Positions 7,666 to 14,461 of a stretch of 14,658 nucleotides of DNA are shown here, one piece after another. The position numbers and the translations under genes were made by a program. The stretch comes from Candidatus Poribacteria bacterium. Lineage in GTDB: Bacteria > Poribacteria > WGA-4E > WGA-3G. Positions within the stretch are counted from its first letter, which is position 1, and every line of letters begins with the position of its first letter. The notes beneath the pieces were generated by a model that worked only from the letters and a program-made list of their open reading frames with translations, searched no databases and was not told where the DNA came from. The stretch covers positions 1 through 14,658 of the forward strand of contig JAPPMR010000947.1 of assembly GCA_028818995.1 (NCBI GenBank). The letters run 5' to 3'.

Positions 7666-9099
7666 GTGGCAATGAATATCCAAAAAAACGTCCTGATTGT
7701 AGATGCTGACCCTCGACAACGCGAGGTAATTTGCCAAGCACTTGACGGGGAAGGTCTCAATTTAATTGTCACAGAGAACATGTATCAGGCTTTTCATCGG
7801 ATTGAACATTTGACGATGGACATCCTGATAGCACCACTGAAAGCAGAACGGATTGATGGATTAGCCTTATTAGAAGCTGCAACGCGTCATCATCCGGATG
7901 TTGGTATTATTTTTATTACGGCACCCAACGTTTTAGAAACCGATATCGGTATTAAGGCGATGCTGGCACATGAGGGGACTTATTTTCTCTATAAACCGCT
8001 CAACCCTGTCCATTTGAAGGCACTCCTACATAAAACACTTCAGAATCAACGGCTTACCTTTGAAAATAGACAACTCCGATCACAAATTGACGAAAAGGAA
8101 GGACTTTGCCGACTTACGGGAAAATCACCACAAATCATACAGATTCGGGAGATGATTACCCAAATTGCCCCGACAAAGGCAACGGTGATGATATACGGTG
8201 CGCGTGGCACCGGTAAAGAACTTGTGGCTCGTGCTATACACCATCGGAGTTTACGCCAGGGTAATCTAATTGCCTTTAACTGTGCTACGCTCAACGAAAA
8301 TTTGGCGGAATCCGAACTCTTCGGACATGAACGTGGGGCTTTTAGTGGGGCGTACAATCAACGTAAAGGCAGATTTGAACTCGCACACGGCGGCACGCTT
8401 TTCCTTGACGAAGTTTCTCAACTGAGTCTTTCCAACCAAGCACGTCTACTACGCGTACTTGAAGAGCGAGAATTTGAACGTGTAGGAGGAGATAAAACAA
8501 TTCAGGTGAATGTGCGAATTATCTGTGCTACCAACCATGACTTAGAAGCTGCTTGTAGTAGAGGTAAATTTTTACACGATCTCTATGACCGGCTTAACGT
8601 CGTTTCCATTAACCTTCCAACACTTCAAGAACGGATTGAGGACATTCCATTGCTTGTTAAAGATTTTCTTGAGGAATTTAGTAGAGAAAATGGAAAAACA
8701 TTGAGGACTCTTACGCCAGAAACGGTTCGAGCGTTAATGAAATTCAATTGGCCCGGCAATGTACGTGAGTTGAAGAACTGCATTGAAGGGCTTGTTGTGA
8801 TGTCAACACAAGAAAATTTACAACTGACAGACCTACCCGAACGTATTCTCAAGGCTATGGGAGAAACGAATCCTATCATATCTTCTGTCCCAACCCTCCA
8901 CAAGGCAGATTCTTCTGGCAACGGAAGTTCCCATCTTAACGTTGAAGTTGGCATGTCGCTGGAAGAGATTAACCGTGAAGTCCTCCGAGCCACACTTGAA
9001 TATACCGATAATAACAAGGCAAAGGCAGCGAAAATACTTGACATCAGTCGACGAACTATTCAACGCAAAGCAAAAGAATACGGTTTGTGTGACGATTAA
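7666..9099 (+). CDS. NtrC-family sigma54-dependent transcriptional activator with a degenerate receiver domain
   Basis: This 477-residue protein has receiver, AAA+ and Fis-type HTH domains in that order. In the receiver (8-125) the acidic pair Asp13/Asp15, Thr85 and Lys110 are present, but the phosphoacceptor position is Ala56 (DILIAPL where the family has Asp before hydrophobic and Pro). The AAA+ core (about 147-380) has Walker A GARGTGKE, the sigma54-contacting loop as GAFSGA, Walker B GTLFLDEV, the sensor I region RIICATN and sensor II WPGNVREL. In the arginine-finger region FLHDLYDRLNV the first of the two usual arginines is Leu. The C-terminal HTH (about 430-475) holds AAKILDISRRTIQRK. 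The start is taken as GTG 7666, with AAGAG 5 nt before it; ATG 7672 is an alternative. No histidine kinase gene is adjacent. It probably activates sigma54 promoters without phosphorylation at the usual site. Confidence 0.93.
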   Translation: MAMNIQKNVLIVDADPRQREVICQALDGEGLNLIVTENMYQAFHRIEHLTMDILIAPLKAERIDGLALLEAATRHHPDVGIIFITAPNVLETDIGIKAMLAHEGTYFLYKPLNPVHLKALLHKTLQNQRLTFENRQLRSQIDEKEGLCRLTGKSPQIIQIREMITQIAPTKATVMIYGARGTGKELVARAIHHRSLRQGNLIAFNCATLNENLAESELFGHERGAFSGAYNQRKGRFELAHGGTLFLDEVSQLSLSNQARLLRVLEEREFERVGGDKTIQVNVRIICATNHDLEAACSRGKFLHDLYDRLNVVSINLPTLQERIEDIPLLVKDFLEEFSRENGKTLRTLTPETVRALMKFNWPGNVRELKNCIEGLVVMSTQENLQLTDLPERILKAMGETNPIISSVPTLHKADSSGNGSSHLNVEVGMSLEEINREVLRATLEYTDNNKAKAAKILDISRRTIQRKAKEYGLCDD

Positions 9100-9143
9100 T
9101 CAGATTTCTAACTATGTTTAGCCAGTCTGAAGCGGCGGATGGT

Positions 9144-9929
9144 TTACTGCGACTGAAGTTTCAATTTATTGGCATAAGAGCGTTTATAGTATTCTACTTC
9201 TTTGAGATCAGAAGCAGCAGCTTCATCAATTAGGGTAACCGTGTTTGGATGCATTTGTAAAATTGACGCTGGCACCATTGATGTAATGGGACCTTCAACT
9301 GCTTTTGCTATTGCCTCTGATTTTGATGTGCCGTTTGCTAAAAGCAAGCACTGCTTCGCTTCCATAATAGTCCCAATTCCCATCGTAATTGCTATTTCTG
9401 GAACCGCGCTCATATCACCCTCAAAATGAGAGGCATTTGCAACAAGAGTACTTTCCGTCAGGGTTACTATACGGGTTCGTGATGCAAGGGATGATCCCAC
9501 TTCATTAAAGCCGATATGTCCGTCCGTACCGATACCGAGGACTTGAACGTCGATCCCGCCAGCACGTGCAATTGCTTCCTCATACGCTGCACAGAACGCT
9601 TCATGATTTTCTGCAGTATTTTGAGGGATATGTCGGTTTTTCACAGAAATGTTGACATGATCGAAAAAATGATTCGCCATGAAGGTATGATAACTCTGGG
9701 GATGTTCACATGGGATTCCTACGTACTCGTCCAAATTAAAGGTGGTTACACTTGAAAAATCCAGTCCGTCTTCTTTGTACATACGGACAAGTGCTTTGTA
9801 AAGTCCTATCGGGGTGCTGCCTGTTGCTAATCCTAAAACAAGGTCGGGCTTCTTTAGGAGTGCGTCCCGAATGATTTCTGAGGCAATCGTAGCGAGTTGC
9901 TTATAAGTTGACTGAATAATTATTTCCAT
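9144..9929 (-). CDS. nagB: Glucosamine-6-phosphate deaminase
   Basis: NagB turns glucosamine 6-phosphate into fructose 6-phosphate and ammonia, feeding amino sugars into glycolysis. At 261 residues it is near the usual 266. The phosphate loop (LATGSTPIGLY, 34-44), catalytic Asp67 in NLDEYVG, and the Asp136-His138-Glu143 set in GIGTDGHIGFNE are all present. They match Asp72, Asp141, His143 and Glu148 of the E. coli enzyme as I recall it. After SSLASRTR the family's allosteric-site Lys is Val (RTRIVTL), so the GlcNAc6P activation known for E. coli may be lost. It lies 15 nt downstream of the sugar isomerase gene and is probably translated from the same mRNA. The Shine-Dalgarno is weak. It converges with the NtrC-type regulator, with 44 bp between the two stops. 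Confidence 0.95.
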   Translation of the reverse strand: MEIIIQSTYKQLATIASEIIRDALLKKPDLVLGLATGSTPIGLYKALVRMYKEDGLDFSSVTTFNLDEYVGIPCEHPQSYHTFMANHFFDHVNISVKNRHIPQNTAENHEAFCAAYEEAIARAGGIDVQVLGIGTDGHIGFNEVGSSLASRTRIVTLTESTLVANASHFEGDMSAVPEIAITMGIGTIMEAKQCLLLANGTSKSEAIAKAVEGPITSMVPASILQMHPNTVTLIDEAAASDLKEVEYYKRSYANKLKLQSQ

Positions 9930-9944
9930 TTTAGAGTGAAAGGT

Positions 9945-10733
9945 TTACACCTCTCCAGCAATAATTCTGTCCATGTCTTCACTAATTTGATGTACCGTGC
10001 CTTCGGGATCGTCCGCGCCAACAGGCAGTTCGGCTGTCATGTAGTCGTCATATCCAACGTCTGTTAAAGCTGCCATGACTGCATTCCAATCAATTGTGCA
10101 TTCTTCAATCAGATAGGTAAAACGGTGTTCATTTGCATTGAAGCCCTTTACATGCACTTTGGAAATCCGAGAACCGAGAGAACGGATCCAATGTTGTGGA
10201 AATCCATACGCTACAATATTGCCGACATCAAAATAAGCAGAAACGGCATCGCTTTCAAATTCATCAAGGTAACGCGAAAACTCTATTGGACTTAGTAGAA
10301 ATTTATTCCATACATTCTCTATAGCAATTGTTAGTCCTTTTTCTTTCGCTGTTGGTATTAATTTTCGGATCTCTTCTTGGGAACGTTGATATGCATCTTC
10401 ATAAGTCGTCTTCTGATTGACAACCGCACAAACAAGCAGCACTGTATCTGCTCCAATTACCTCCGCAGTCGCAAGAGAATCAAGTATTGCATGATGGGAC
10501 ACTTCACGTACCGAAGCATCCGCATCTGAAAGTGGATGTGACCAGTGTTTTCCGTTCATCACACTGCACAGTTCAATTCCGTTATCTGTTGCCAACTGTT
10601 TTATTTCGACGCGTTCCGTTTCAGTACTTAAAGGTCCAATTTCAACACCGTCAAAACCTGCTTTTTTAGCGAGTTTAAACCGGGCATCTGTCGAATCACC
10701 GGGTAATGAACCAATACATATTCCTTTTTTCAT
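9945..10733 (-). CDS. Sugar phosphate isomerase/epimerase, xylose-isomerase-like TIM barrel
   Basis: This 262-residue protein belongs to the AP-endonuclease-2/xylose-isomerase-like TIM-barrel family. Members isomerise or epimerise sugars and sugar phosphates with a divalent metal. The likely metal ligands are the Glu of IAIENVWNK (about 138), the Asp of AYFDVGN (about 169), the His of KVHVKGF (about 195) and the Glu of TAELP (about 236). The first strand MKKGICIGSLPG and the GFDGVEI turn are typical. Sequence alone does not fix the substrate; UlaE-like 3-epimerases and hydroxypyruvate isomerases have the same pattern. The start ATG has a strong GAGGAG 6 nt upstream. It is the first gene of a two-gene unit with nagB, which suggests a role in breaking down an amino sugar or a sugar derived from it. 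Confidence 0.9.
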   Translation of the reverse strand: MKKGICIGSLPGDSTDARFKLAKKAGFDGVEIGPLSTETERVEIKQLATDNGIELCSVMNGKHWSHPLSDADASVREVSHHAILDSLATAEVIGADTVLLVCAVVNQKTTYEDAYQRSQEEIRKLIPTAKEKGLTIAIENVWNKFLLSPIEFSRYLDEFESDAVSAYFDVGNIVAYGFPQHWIRSLGSRISKVHVKGFNANEHRFTYLIEECTIDWNAVMAALTDVGYDDYMTAELPVGADDPEGTVHQISEDMDRIIAGEV

Positions 10734-10762
10734 TATGCTCCTCTGTATATGATTTTTTTATT

Positions 10763-10791
10763 ACCGTATTATTTCTATTGTAGTCTGTCAA
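10763..10791 (-). promoter_or_regulatory. Likely sigma70 promoter of the isomerase-nagB operon
   Basis: On the minus strand a perfect TTGACA (10791-10786) is followed after 17 nt by TACGGT (10768-10763), which keeps the most important first, second and last bases of the -10 box. Transcription would start near 10757, about 23 nt before the start codon, leaving room for little more than the ribosome-binding site. Confidence 0.5.
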
Positions 10792-10840
10792 AATATTTTG
10801 GATTCATCTCTATAAAGATGTGCAAACATATAGTGATGAG

Positions 10841-10875
10841 AAAATGAATAGGGACAGCGTAGAAGCTGCCCCTAT
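10841..10875 (-). terminator. Intrinsic terminator of the first LamG gene
   Basis: On the minus strand RNA the stem AUAGGGGCAGC (10875-10865) pairs with GCUGUCCCUAU (10858-10848). That gives 11 pairs including one G-U, around a 6-nt loop UUCUAC, followed by the U-rich UCAUUUU. It lies 18 bp past the stop codon of the LamG gene and upstream of the isomerase promoter, so the two units are insulated. Confidence 0.8.
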
Positions 10876-10892
10876 ATTGTATAGATGTGAAA

Positions 10893-11675
10893 TTAGTCTC
10901 GATGCGTTTTCAATTTCCCCCACGTAGTGGAAAGTTTATCCTGCGGTTCAACAGGGAGTAAATCACCATCCATTACCCCTGAAACTTCATCGGCATCAAG
11001 AGCTCTGTCATAAACGTAAAGTTCATCAATGTAGAAGGTCGCTGCTCTGTATCCTGTTTTACCAATAAAAAGTTGCTGAGCACCCTGATCATGTTTCGCC
11101 GGAACACCGTTTGTTTGGATTTTTTTGCCATCAACGTAAAACGTCAATGTTCCATCTTCTTTCGTGCCTGCAACATGATACCATTTATCTAATTCAAACA
11201 GGGATCCTTCTCCTTTAGGACCAGCACATTGGGTGCCTTGGTTTCCTGGGTTGAATCGCCAGTGAATGTTCAAGGAATTCGGGCAAATCCATATACCAGG
11301 AGATCGGTCACCAGGACCTTTTTTAGCAATGATTTGGCTCCAAGCACCGTTATGAGCCGCAATGAAGTTGATCCAAAATAGAAAACTATTGTCCTGATAT
11401 TCATTCAATTCTTTGAAAGGTTTGACTTGGACATCAGCATTTGCATCTCTAATTTCCAATGCACCTTTGCCAAACTTTTTTTCCCCGGTTGTTATATCTG
11501 CCTTATTGATTATTTCAGCGTCATTCCCGCCACCAGTTTTATCCTCAATCTTACCACCATTCTCTGCATCAAAACTGAAGTAGAGAATTAAACCGTCATC
11601 TTTAACAGCAGCTTGGGCAGTTAGAAGTCCTACAAAAAATAGGAGTGTAGCGAACAGATATGTCGTAAGTTTCAC
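10893..11675 (-). CDS. Secreted LamG/concanavalin-A-like protein, paralogue of the 12260-13042 gene
   Basis: This 260-residue protein starts with a signal peptide (about 1-22, MKLTTYLF... ending in the AQA/A cleavage site). A LamG-type jelly-roll domain follows (about 28-235): GLILYFSFD, YQDNSFLFWINF, FYVDGKKI, LFIGKTGYR, and FYIDELYVYDRALDADEV as the typical last strand. Two cysteines, in WICPN and TQCAGP, are kept in the paralogue and may form a disulfide. It ends with EPQDKLSTTWGKLKTHR, a tail shared with the paralogue. No glycosidase residues are recognised, so binding is more likely than catalysis. The start is GTG 11675, because a perfect AAGGAGG lies 8 nt upstream; an ATG at 11705 would put that sequence inside the gene. 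The leader carries an imperfect hairpin at 11716-11745. Confidence 0.88.
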   Translation of the reverse strand: MKLTTYLFATLLFFVGLLTAQAAVKDDGLILYFSFDAENGGKIEDKTGGGNDAEIINKADITTGEKKFGKGALEIRDANADVQVKPFKELNEYQDNSFLFWINFIAAHNGAWSQIIAKKGPGDRSPGIWICPNSLNIHWRFNPGNQGTQCAGPKGEGSLFELDKWYHVAGTKEDGTLTFYVDGKKIQTNGVPAKHDQGAQQLFIGKTGYRAATFYIDELYVYDRALDADEVSGVMDGDLLPVEPQDKLSTTWGKLKTHRD

Positions 11676-11786
11676 CGTAATTTCCTCCTTGGGTATACAA
11701 ATCAATTAATATTAGATGCGGGTATGTTTATTTTTAAACCCACATACTATTTTCAAATCCATTTCTCAAATACTATAGTGAAATCT

Positions 11787-11815
11787 ATTCTACAAAAAAC
11801 GATTTAATTTGTCAA
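11787..11815 (-). promoter_or_regulatory. Promoter of the first LamG gene
   Basis: The minus strand reads TTGACA (11815-11810), 17 nt, then TAGAAT (11792-11787). The spacer ends in CGTTTTTTG, identical to the promoter of the paralogue at 12061-12089. The predicted start near 11780 gives a leader of about 105 nt. An 8-bp palindrome, ACTATAGT (11772-11779), sits at the start point. Confidence 0.8.
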
Positions 11816-12060
11816 GAAAAATCGAATATAATTCCCAGAGTTGTTATGTCAAGACAGTAAATTTTCATGAAGTTGTAATGTGAGGAATAACATTATAAAC
11901 GATAGAAGAGTTTGGCATTGGGCATAATTTCTGGTTTCACCTCCCCACGAAACAAACCGAAAAGTTGAAAAATGGTATATTTCTATTCCAAGGTACATCC
12001 TTAAGGTTCAAGGCATAAATTGAGGATTATGTTATTAAATAAAAATAATGCAATTTTAAC
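11816..12060. other. Non-coding DNA between the two divergent LamG promoters
   Basis: This 245-bp stretch is AT-rich and has no open frame of note on either strand. A small hairpin, TAATGT-N8-ACATTA, is visible near 11876-11895. I see no match to the other repeats in the window and no sigma54-type promoter. It probably holds binding sites for whatever regulates the two LamG genes, but none can be named. Confidence 0.4.
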
Positions 12061-12089
12061 TTGACAGATTTATACGTTTTTTGTAGAAT
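12061..12089 (+). promoter_or_regulatory. Promoter of the second LamG gene
   Basis: TTGACA (12061-12066) and TAGAAT (12084-12089) are 17 bp apart, with the spacer ending in CGTTTTTTG. C before the -35 box, both hexamers, this 9-mer and the A after the -10 box are identical to the opposing promoter at 11787-11815. The predicted start is near 12096, giving a long leader of about 164 nt. Confidence 0.82.
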
Positions 12090-12095
12090 ATTAAC

Positions 12096-12111
12096 ATAAT
12101 TACGTAATTAT
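12096..12111. promoter_or_regulatory. Perfect 16-bp palindrome at the predicted transcription start
   Basis: ATAATTACGTAATTAT is a perfect palindrome that begins 7 bp after the -10 box, exactly where transcription of the second LamG gene should start. The position and length fit an operator for a dimeric repressor. The opposing promoter has only a shorter, different palindrome (ACTATAGT) at the same place. Confidence 0.5.
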
Positions 12112-12259
12112 ATACGAAAAGTCTGTTTTCAAGTTATCCCTCCTAAAAGATGTTGTTTAACTTACGAACATTATACAATTCAAAGTGGGATGACATAAAC
12201 AAGGTTTTTCGCATCAAACAAGACAAATAGTTTTTGTATACATGAGGAGGAATTTACTC

Positions 12260-13042
12260 ATGCGTTTTACGATTTATGTGTTTATTGCGGTAATGTTTTT
12301 CGCTGGTGGCGTTCTCACTACTCAAGCTGCGTTAGACGACGGTTTAATTCTCTATTTCAGTTTTGACAAAGAAACAGACGGCACCATTATTGATGGTACC
12401 GGTGGAGGCAATAACGGTACGCTGACAAATGCAAGTGTTACAACAGATGAAAAGAAAGTTGGTGCAGGATCTTTGGAAATGTTAGATCAAAATGCCAGTT
12501 TGGAAGTTGAATCTTTTTCAGAATTGGAAGCGTATCAGGACAATAGTTATGTGTTCTGGCTTCACTTCATTCAGGGGCATAACGGTGCGTGGAGCCAAAT
12601 CTTCGCCAAAAAAGCACCCGGTTCTGACCGTTCTCCCGGTGTGTGGACATGCCCGAATTCCTTGAATATTCACTATCGGTTCAATCCTGGAAACCAAGGT
12701 TCACAATGTGCTGGTCCCGGAGGAGAAAATCAACAGTTTGAAACCGGTAAATGGCATCATATCGCTGGAGTCAAAGCAGGTGCAAAATTCCATTTCTATA
12801 TTGATGGTGTAGAGGTTGGGAATTACGACGTTCCAGGAAATCATGCTCAGGGTGAAGAGAAGTTGTATATCGGTAAAACGGGTTATAGATCCGCAACTTT
12901 CTACATTGATGACTTTTTTGCCTTCAACCGAGCACTCTCTAAAGACGAGGTTAACGACATAATGGGTGGCTTACTCATTTCTGTTGAACCACGCGATAAG
13001 TTGACAACAACTTGGGGATTGCTCAAAACAAAGCGGAATTAA
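12260..13042 (+). CDS. Secreted LamG/concanavalin-A-like protein, paralogue of the 10893-11675 gene
   Basis: It has 260 residues, the same length as its paralogue. A signal peptide (about 1-23, ending TQA/A) is followed by a LamG-fold domain (about 27-237). Blocks shared with the paralogue include DDGLILYFSFD, HNGAWSQI, PNSLNIH, RFNPGNQG, QCAGP, IGKTGYR and ATFYID. The two cysteines (WTCPN, SQCAGP) are kept. It ends with EPRDKLTTTWGLLKTKR, matching the tail of the paralogue. The start is ATG 12260, with GAGGAGG 9 nt upstream. The earlier in-frame ATG at 12242 overlaps that ribosome-binding site, so it is rejected. The leader contains CCTCCT (12139-12144), which could pair with the AGGAGG before the gene. 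A strong terminator follows. Ligand unknown; a secreted or surface role is inferred. Confidence 0.88.
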   Translation: MRFTIYVFIAVMFFAGGVLTTQAALDDGLILYFSFDKETDGTIIDGTGGGNNGTLTNASVTTDEKKVGAGSLEMLDQNASLEVESFSELEAYQDNSYVFWLHFIQGHNGAWSQIFAKKAPGSDRSPGVWTCPNSLNIHYRFNPGNQGSQCAGPGGENQQFETGKWHHIAGVKAGAKFHFYIDGVEVGNYDVPGNHAQGEEKLYIGKTGYRSATFYIDDFFAFNRALSKDEVNDIMGGLLISVEPRDKLTTTWGLLKTKRN

Positions 13043-13071
13043 CACTTAACCGTCACACATAAACAACAAAG

Positions 13072-13110
13072 AACATGGGGAAATTTCTTGAAATTTCCCC
13101 ATGTTTTCTT
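13072..13110 (+). terminator. Strong intrinsic terminator of the second LamG gene
   Basis: AACATGGGGAAATTT (13072-13086) pairs perfectly over 15 bp with AAATTTCCCCATGTT (13091-13105) around the 4-nt loop CTTG, followed by TTCTT. It lies 29 bp past the LamG stop codon and ends about 25 bp before the start of the TPR gene. The complementary strand lacks a gene that would need it. Confidence 0.88.
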
Positions 13111-13115
13111 AAACA
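13088..13115 (+). promoter_or_regulatory. Possible weak promoter of the TPR gene, embedded in the terminator
   Basis: TTGAAA (13088-13093), 16 bp, then TAAACA (13110-13115) is the only promoter-like arrangement in the short gap before the TPR gene. The -10 match is poor. The alternative is read-through of the terminator. Confidence 0.22.
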
Positions 13116-13135
13116 CTCTCCTTCAGGTTCAGCGC

Positions 13136-14461
13136 ATGTTAACCTACCGCCTGCTTATGTGCTTTTTCTTGGCACTATGTTTTCAGTGGTGGACAGCATC
13201 GGGATGGAGCGATACCGATGTTGAGCTTAATAATCCGTTTGCGCTTGGACTCCATTATATGGAGATGGAACAGTATGATAAGGCGTTAGCAGCGTTTAAC
13301 ACTATCCGAAAGCAAGAACCGAGTAGTGGTATCTATTGTTATATCGGTATGGTGCTTCAAGAACAAAATAGACTAAGTGAAGCATTAGAAGCGTACCAGA
13401 ATGCTTTAACATTTCAAGCCCCTCCGCAAATACACGGCAGTGCCCATCTCCATTTAGGAATCGTCTATAAAGCACAAAGTAAATTACGTCTTGCAGAAAC
13501 CCATCTGAAAGAGGCACTTGCGCTTACTCCTGAAACTCCAGAAGCACATATCCATCTTGGAGAGGTATACCTCCTCCAACGTCGATTGGATAAGGCAAAA
13601 CATGCCTATCGCCAGAGCATCCGTCTGAACCCAAATTTTACACAGTCCTATTATGGGTTAGGTAGAGTCGCAGAAATGCAGAATGATTTCACCTCTGCTG
13701 TTGATGGCTACCTTCAAGCCATTAAGCAAAACCCTTACGACCCACAACCTCACTACCGACTAGCGATGGCTTATCGTTGTTTACAAAAACAGGAAGCAGC
13801 AAAAAAGGCGATGGCACAATTTGAACGGATGAAAAGTTACTCAGACAATGTGCATCGGTTTCGCGAGACAATTTACAAGAATCCCAACACTCCGATTTTG
13901 TATGTAAAGTTAGGGGAACTTCACGAAAAATTCGATAATTTTGCTGACGCGCAACGCGTATATCAAACTGCAATTACATTACACCCCACCTTTTTGCCTG
14001 CCTACCATAGCCTTGGCACAGTGTTGATTCGTCAACGGGCCTTAGAAAAGGCTACCGCAGTATATCTTAAAATAACGAAAATTAAATCTGACGATGTTCA
14101 AGCGTGGTTAAAGTTAGGTGTGATATATATTAATCGTCAGCAGTTTGAACCGGCAGTTGAGGCGTTCAAACAAGCTATTACTGCCGACGACACATCCGCA
14201 GAGGCATATAACAATTTAGCCCGCGTTTACGCCGGACTCGGTACAGAAACAAAGCAAGCAATTATACTTGCGGAAAAGGCAGTTGCATTGTCTCCAATAC
14301 CGAAACATTACGACACACTTGCTTACACCTATTTCCGTGATGAGCAGTACCCAGAGGCATTAGTTGCTATCAATCGTGCTGTCACCCTTGCTCCGGGTGA
14401 AGCAGCTTATGGAAGTTTTCGCACAAAAATACAAGAGAAAATGAAAGAAAAGAGAAAGTGA
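13136..14461 (+). CDS. Secreted tetratricopeptide (TPR) repeat protein
   Basis: This 441-residue protein is almost all TPR repeats after an N-terminal signal peptide or anchor (about 1-25, LLMCFFLALCF then SGWS). About eleven 34-residue units can be read, most with the typical small residues and closing Pro: YDKALAAFNTIRKQEP, LSEALEAYQNAL, LDKAKHAYRQSIRLNP, FTSAVDGYLQAIKQNP, FADAQRVYQTAITLHP, FEPAVEAFKQAI and YPEALVAINRAVTLAP among them. The unit near 215-250 is irregular and seems to break the array into two halves. The end is basic (EKMKEKRK). There is no catalytic domain; TPR arrays serve as protein-binding scaffolds. The start is ATG 13136. A TTG start at 13088 is rejected because it lies inside the terminator hairpin and would bury the signal peptide. 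The Shine-Dalgarno is poor. Confidence 0.87.
   Translation: MLTYRLLMCFFLALCFQWWTASGWSDTDVELNNPFALGLHYMEMEQYDKALAAFNTIRKQEPSSGIYCYIGMVLQEQNRLSEALEAYQNALTFQAPPQIHGSAHLHLGIVYKAQSKLRLAETHLKEALALTPETPEAHIHLGEVYLLQRRLDKAKHAYRQSIRLNPNFTQSYYGLGRVAEMQNDFTSAVDGYLQAIKQNPYDPQPHYRLAMAYRCLQKQEAAKKAMAQFERMKSYSDNVHRFRETIYKNPNTPILYVKLGELHEKFDNFADAQRVYQTAITLHPTFLPAYHSLGTVLIRQRALEKATAVYLKITKIKSDDVQAWLKLGVIYINRQQFEPAVEAFKQAITADDTSAEAYNNLARVYAGLGTETKQAIILAEKAVALSPIPKHYDTLAYTYFRDEQYPEALVAINRAVTLAPGEAAYGSFRTKIQEKMKEKRK

Noticed and set aside
9100..9143. Hairpin TCAGA/TCTGA between the convergent regulator and nagB genes
   Set aside because: It is only a 5-bp stem with a long loop and no U-run, not enough to call a terminator.
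11676..11705. ATG at 11705 as start of the first LamG gene
   Set aside because: It would place a perfect AAGGAGG inside the coding region and add residues before the signal peptide; GTG 11675 fits far better.
12242..12259. ATG at 12242 as start of the second LamG gene
   Set aside because: This ATG abuts the GAGGAGG that serves ATG 12260 and would lengthen the signal peptide with MRRNLL, unlike the paralogue.
7144..12259. Sigma54 promoters (GG-N10-GC type) that the NtrC-type activator could use
   Set aside because: I scanned the intergenic regions by eye on both strands. TTGGCATT near 11911 is the nearest candidate, but it lacks a correct -12 element at the right distance.
10893..13042. LamG proteins as glycoside hydrolases
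   Set aside because: No catalytic Glu pair of the GH16 type (ExDxxE) is seen; the fold markers support only a LamG-like binding domain.
13088..13135. TTG at 13088 as start of the TPR gene
   Set aside because: It lies in the loop and distal arm of a strong terminator hairpin, has no ribosome-binding site, and would move the signal peptide away from the N-terminus.
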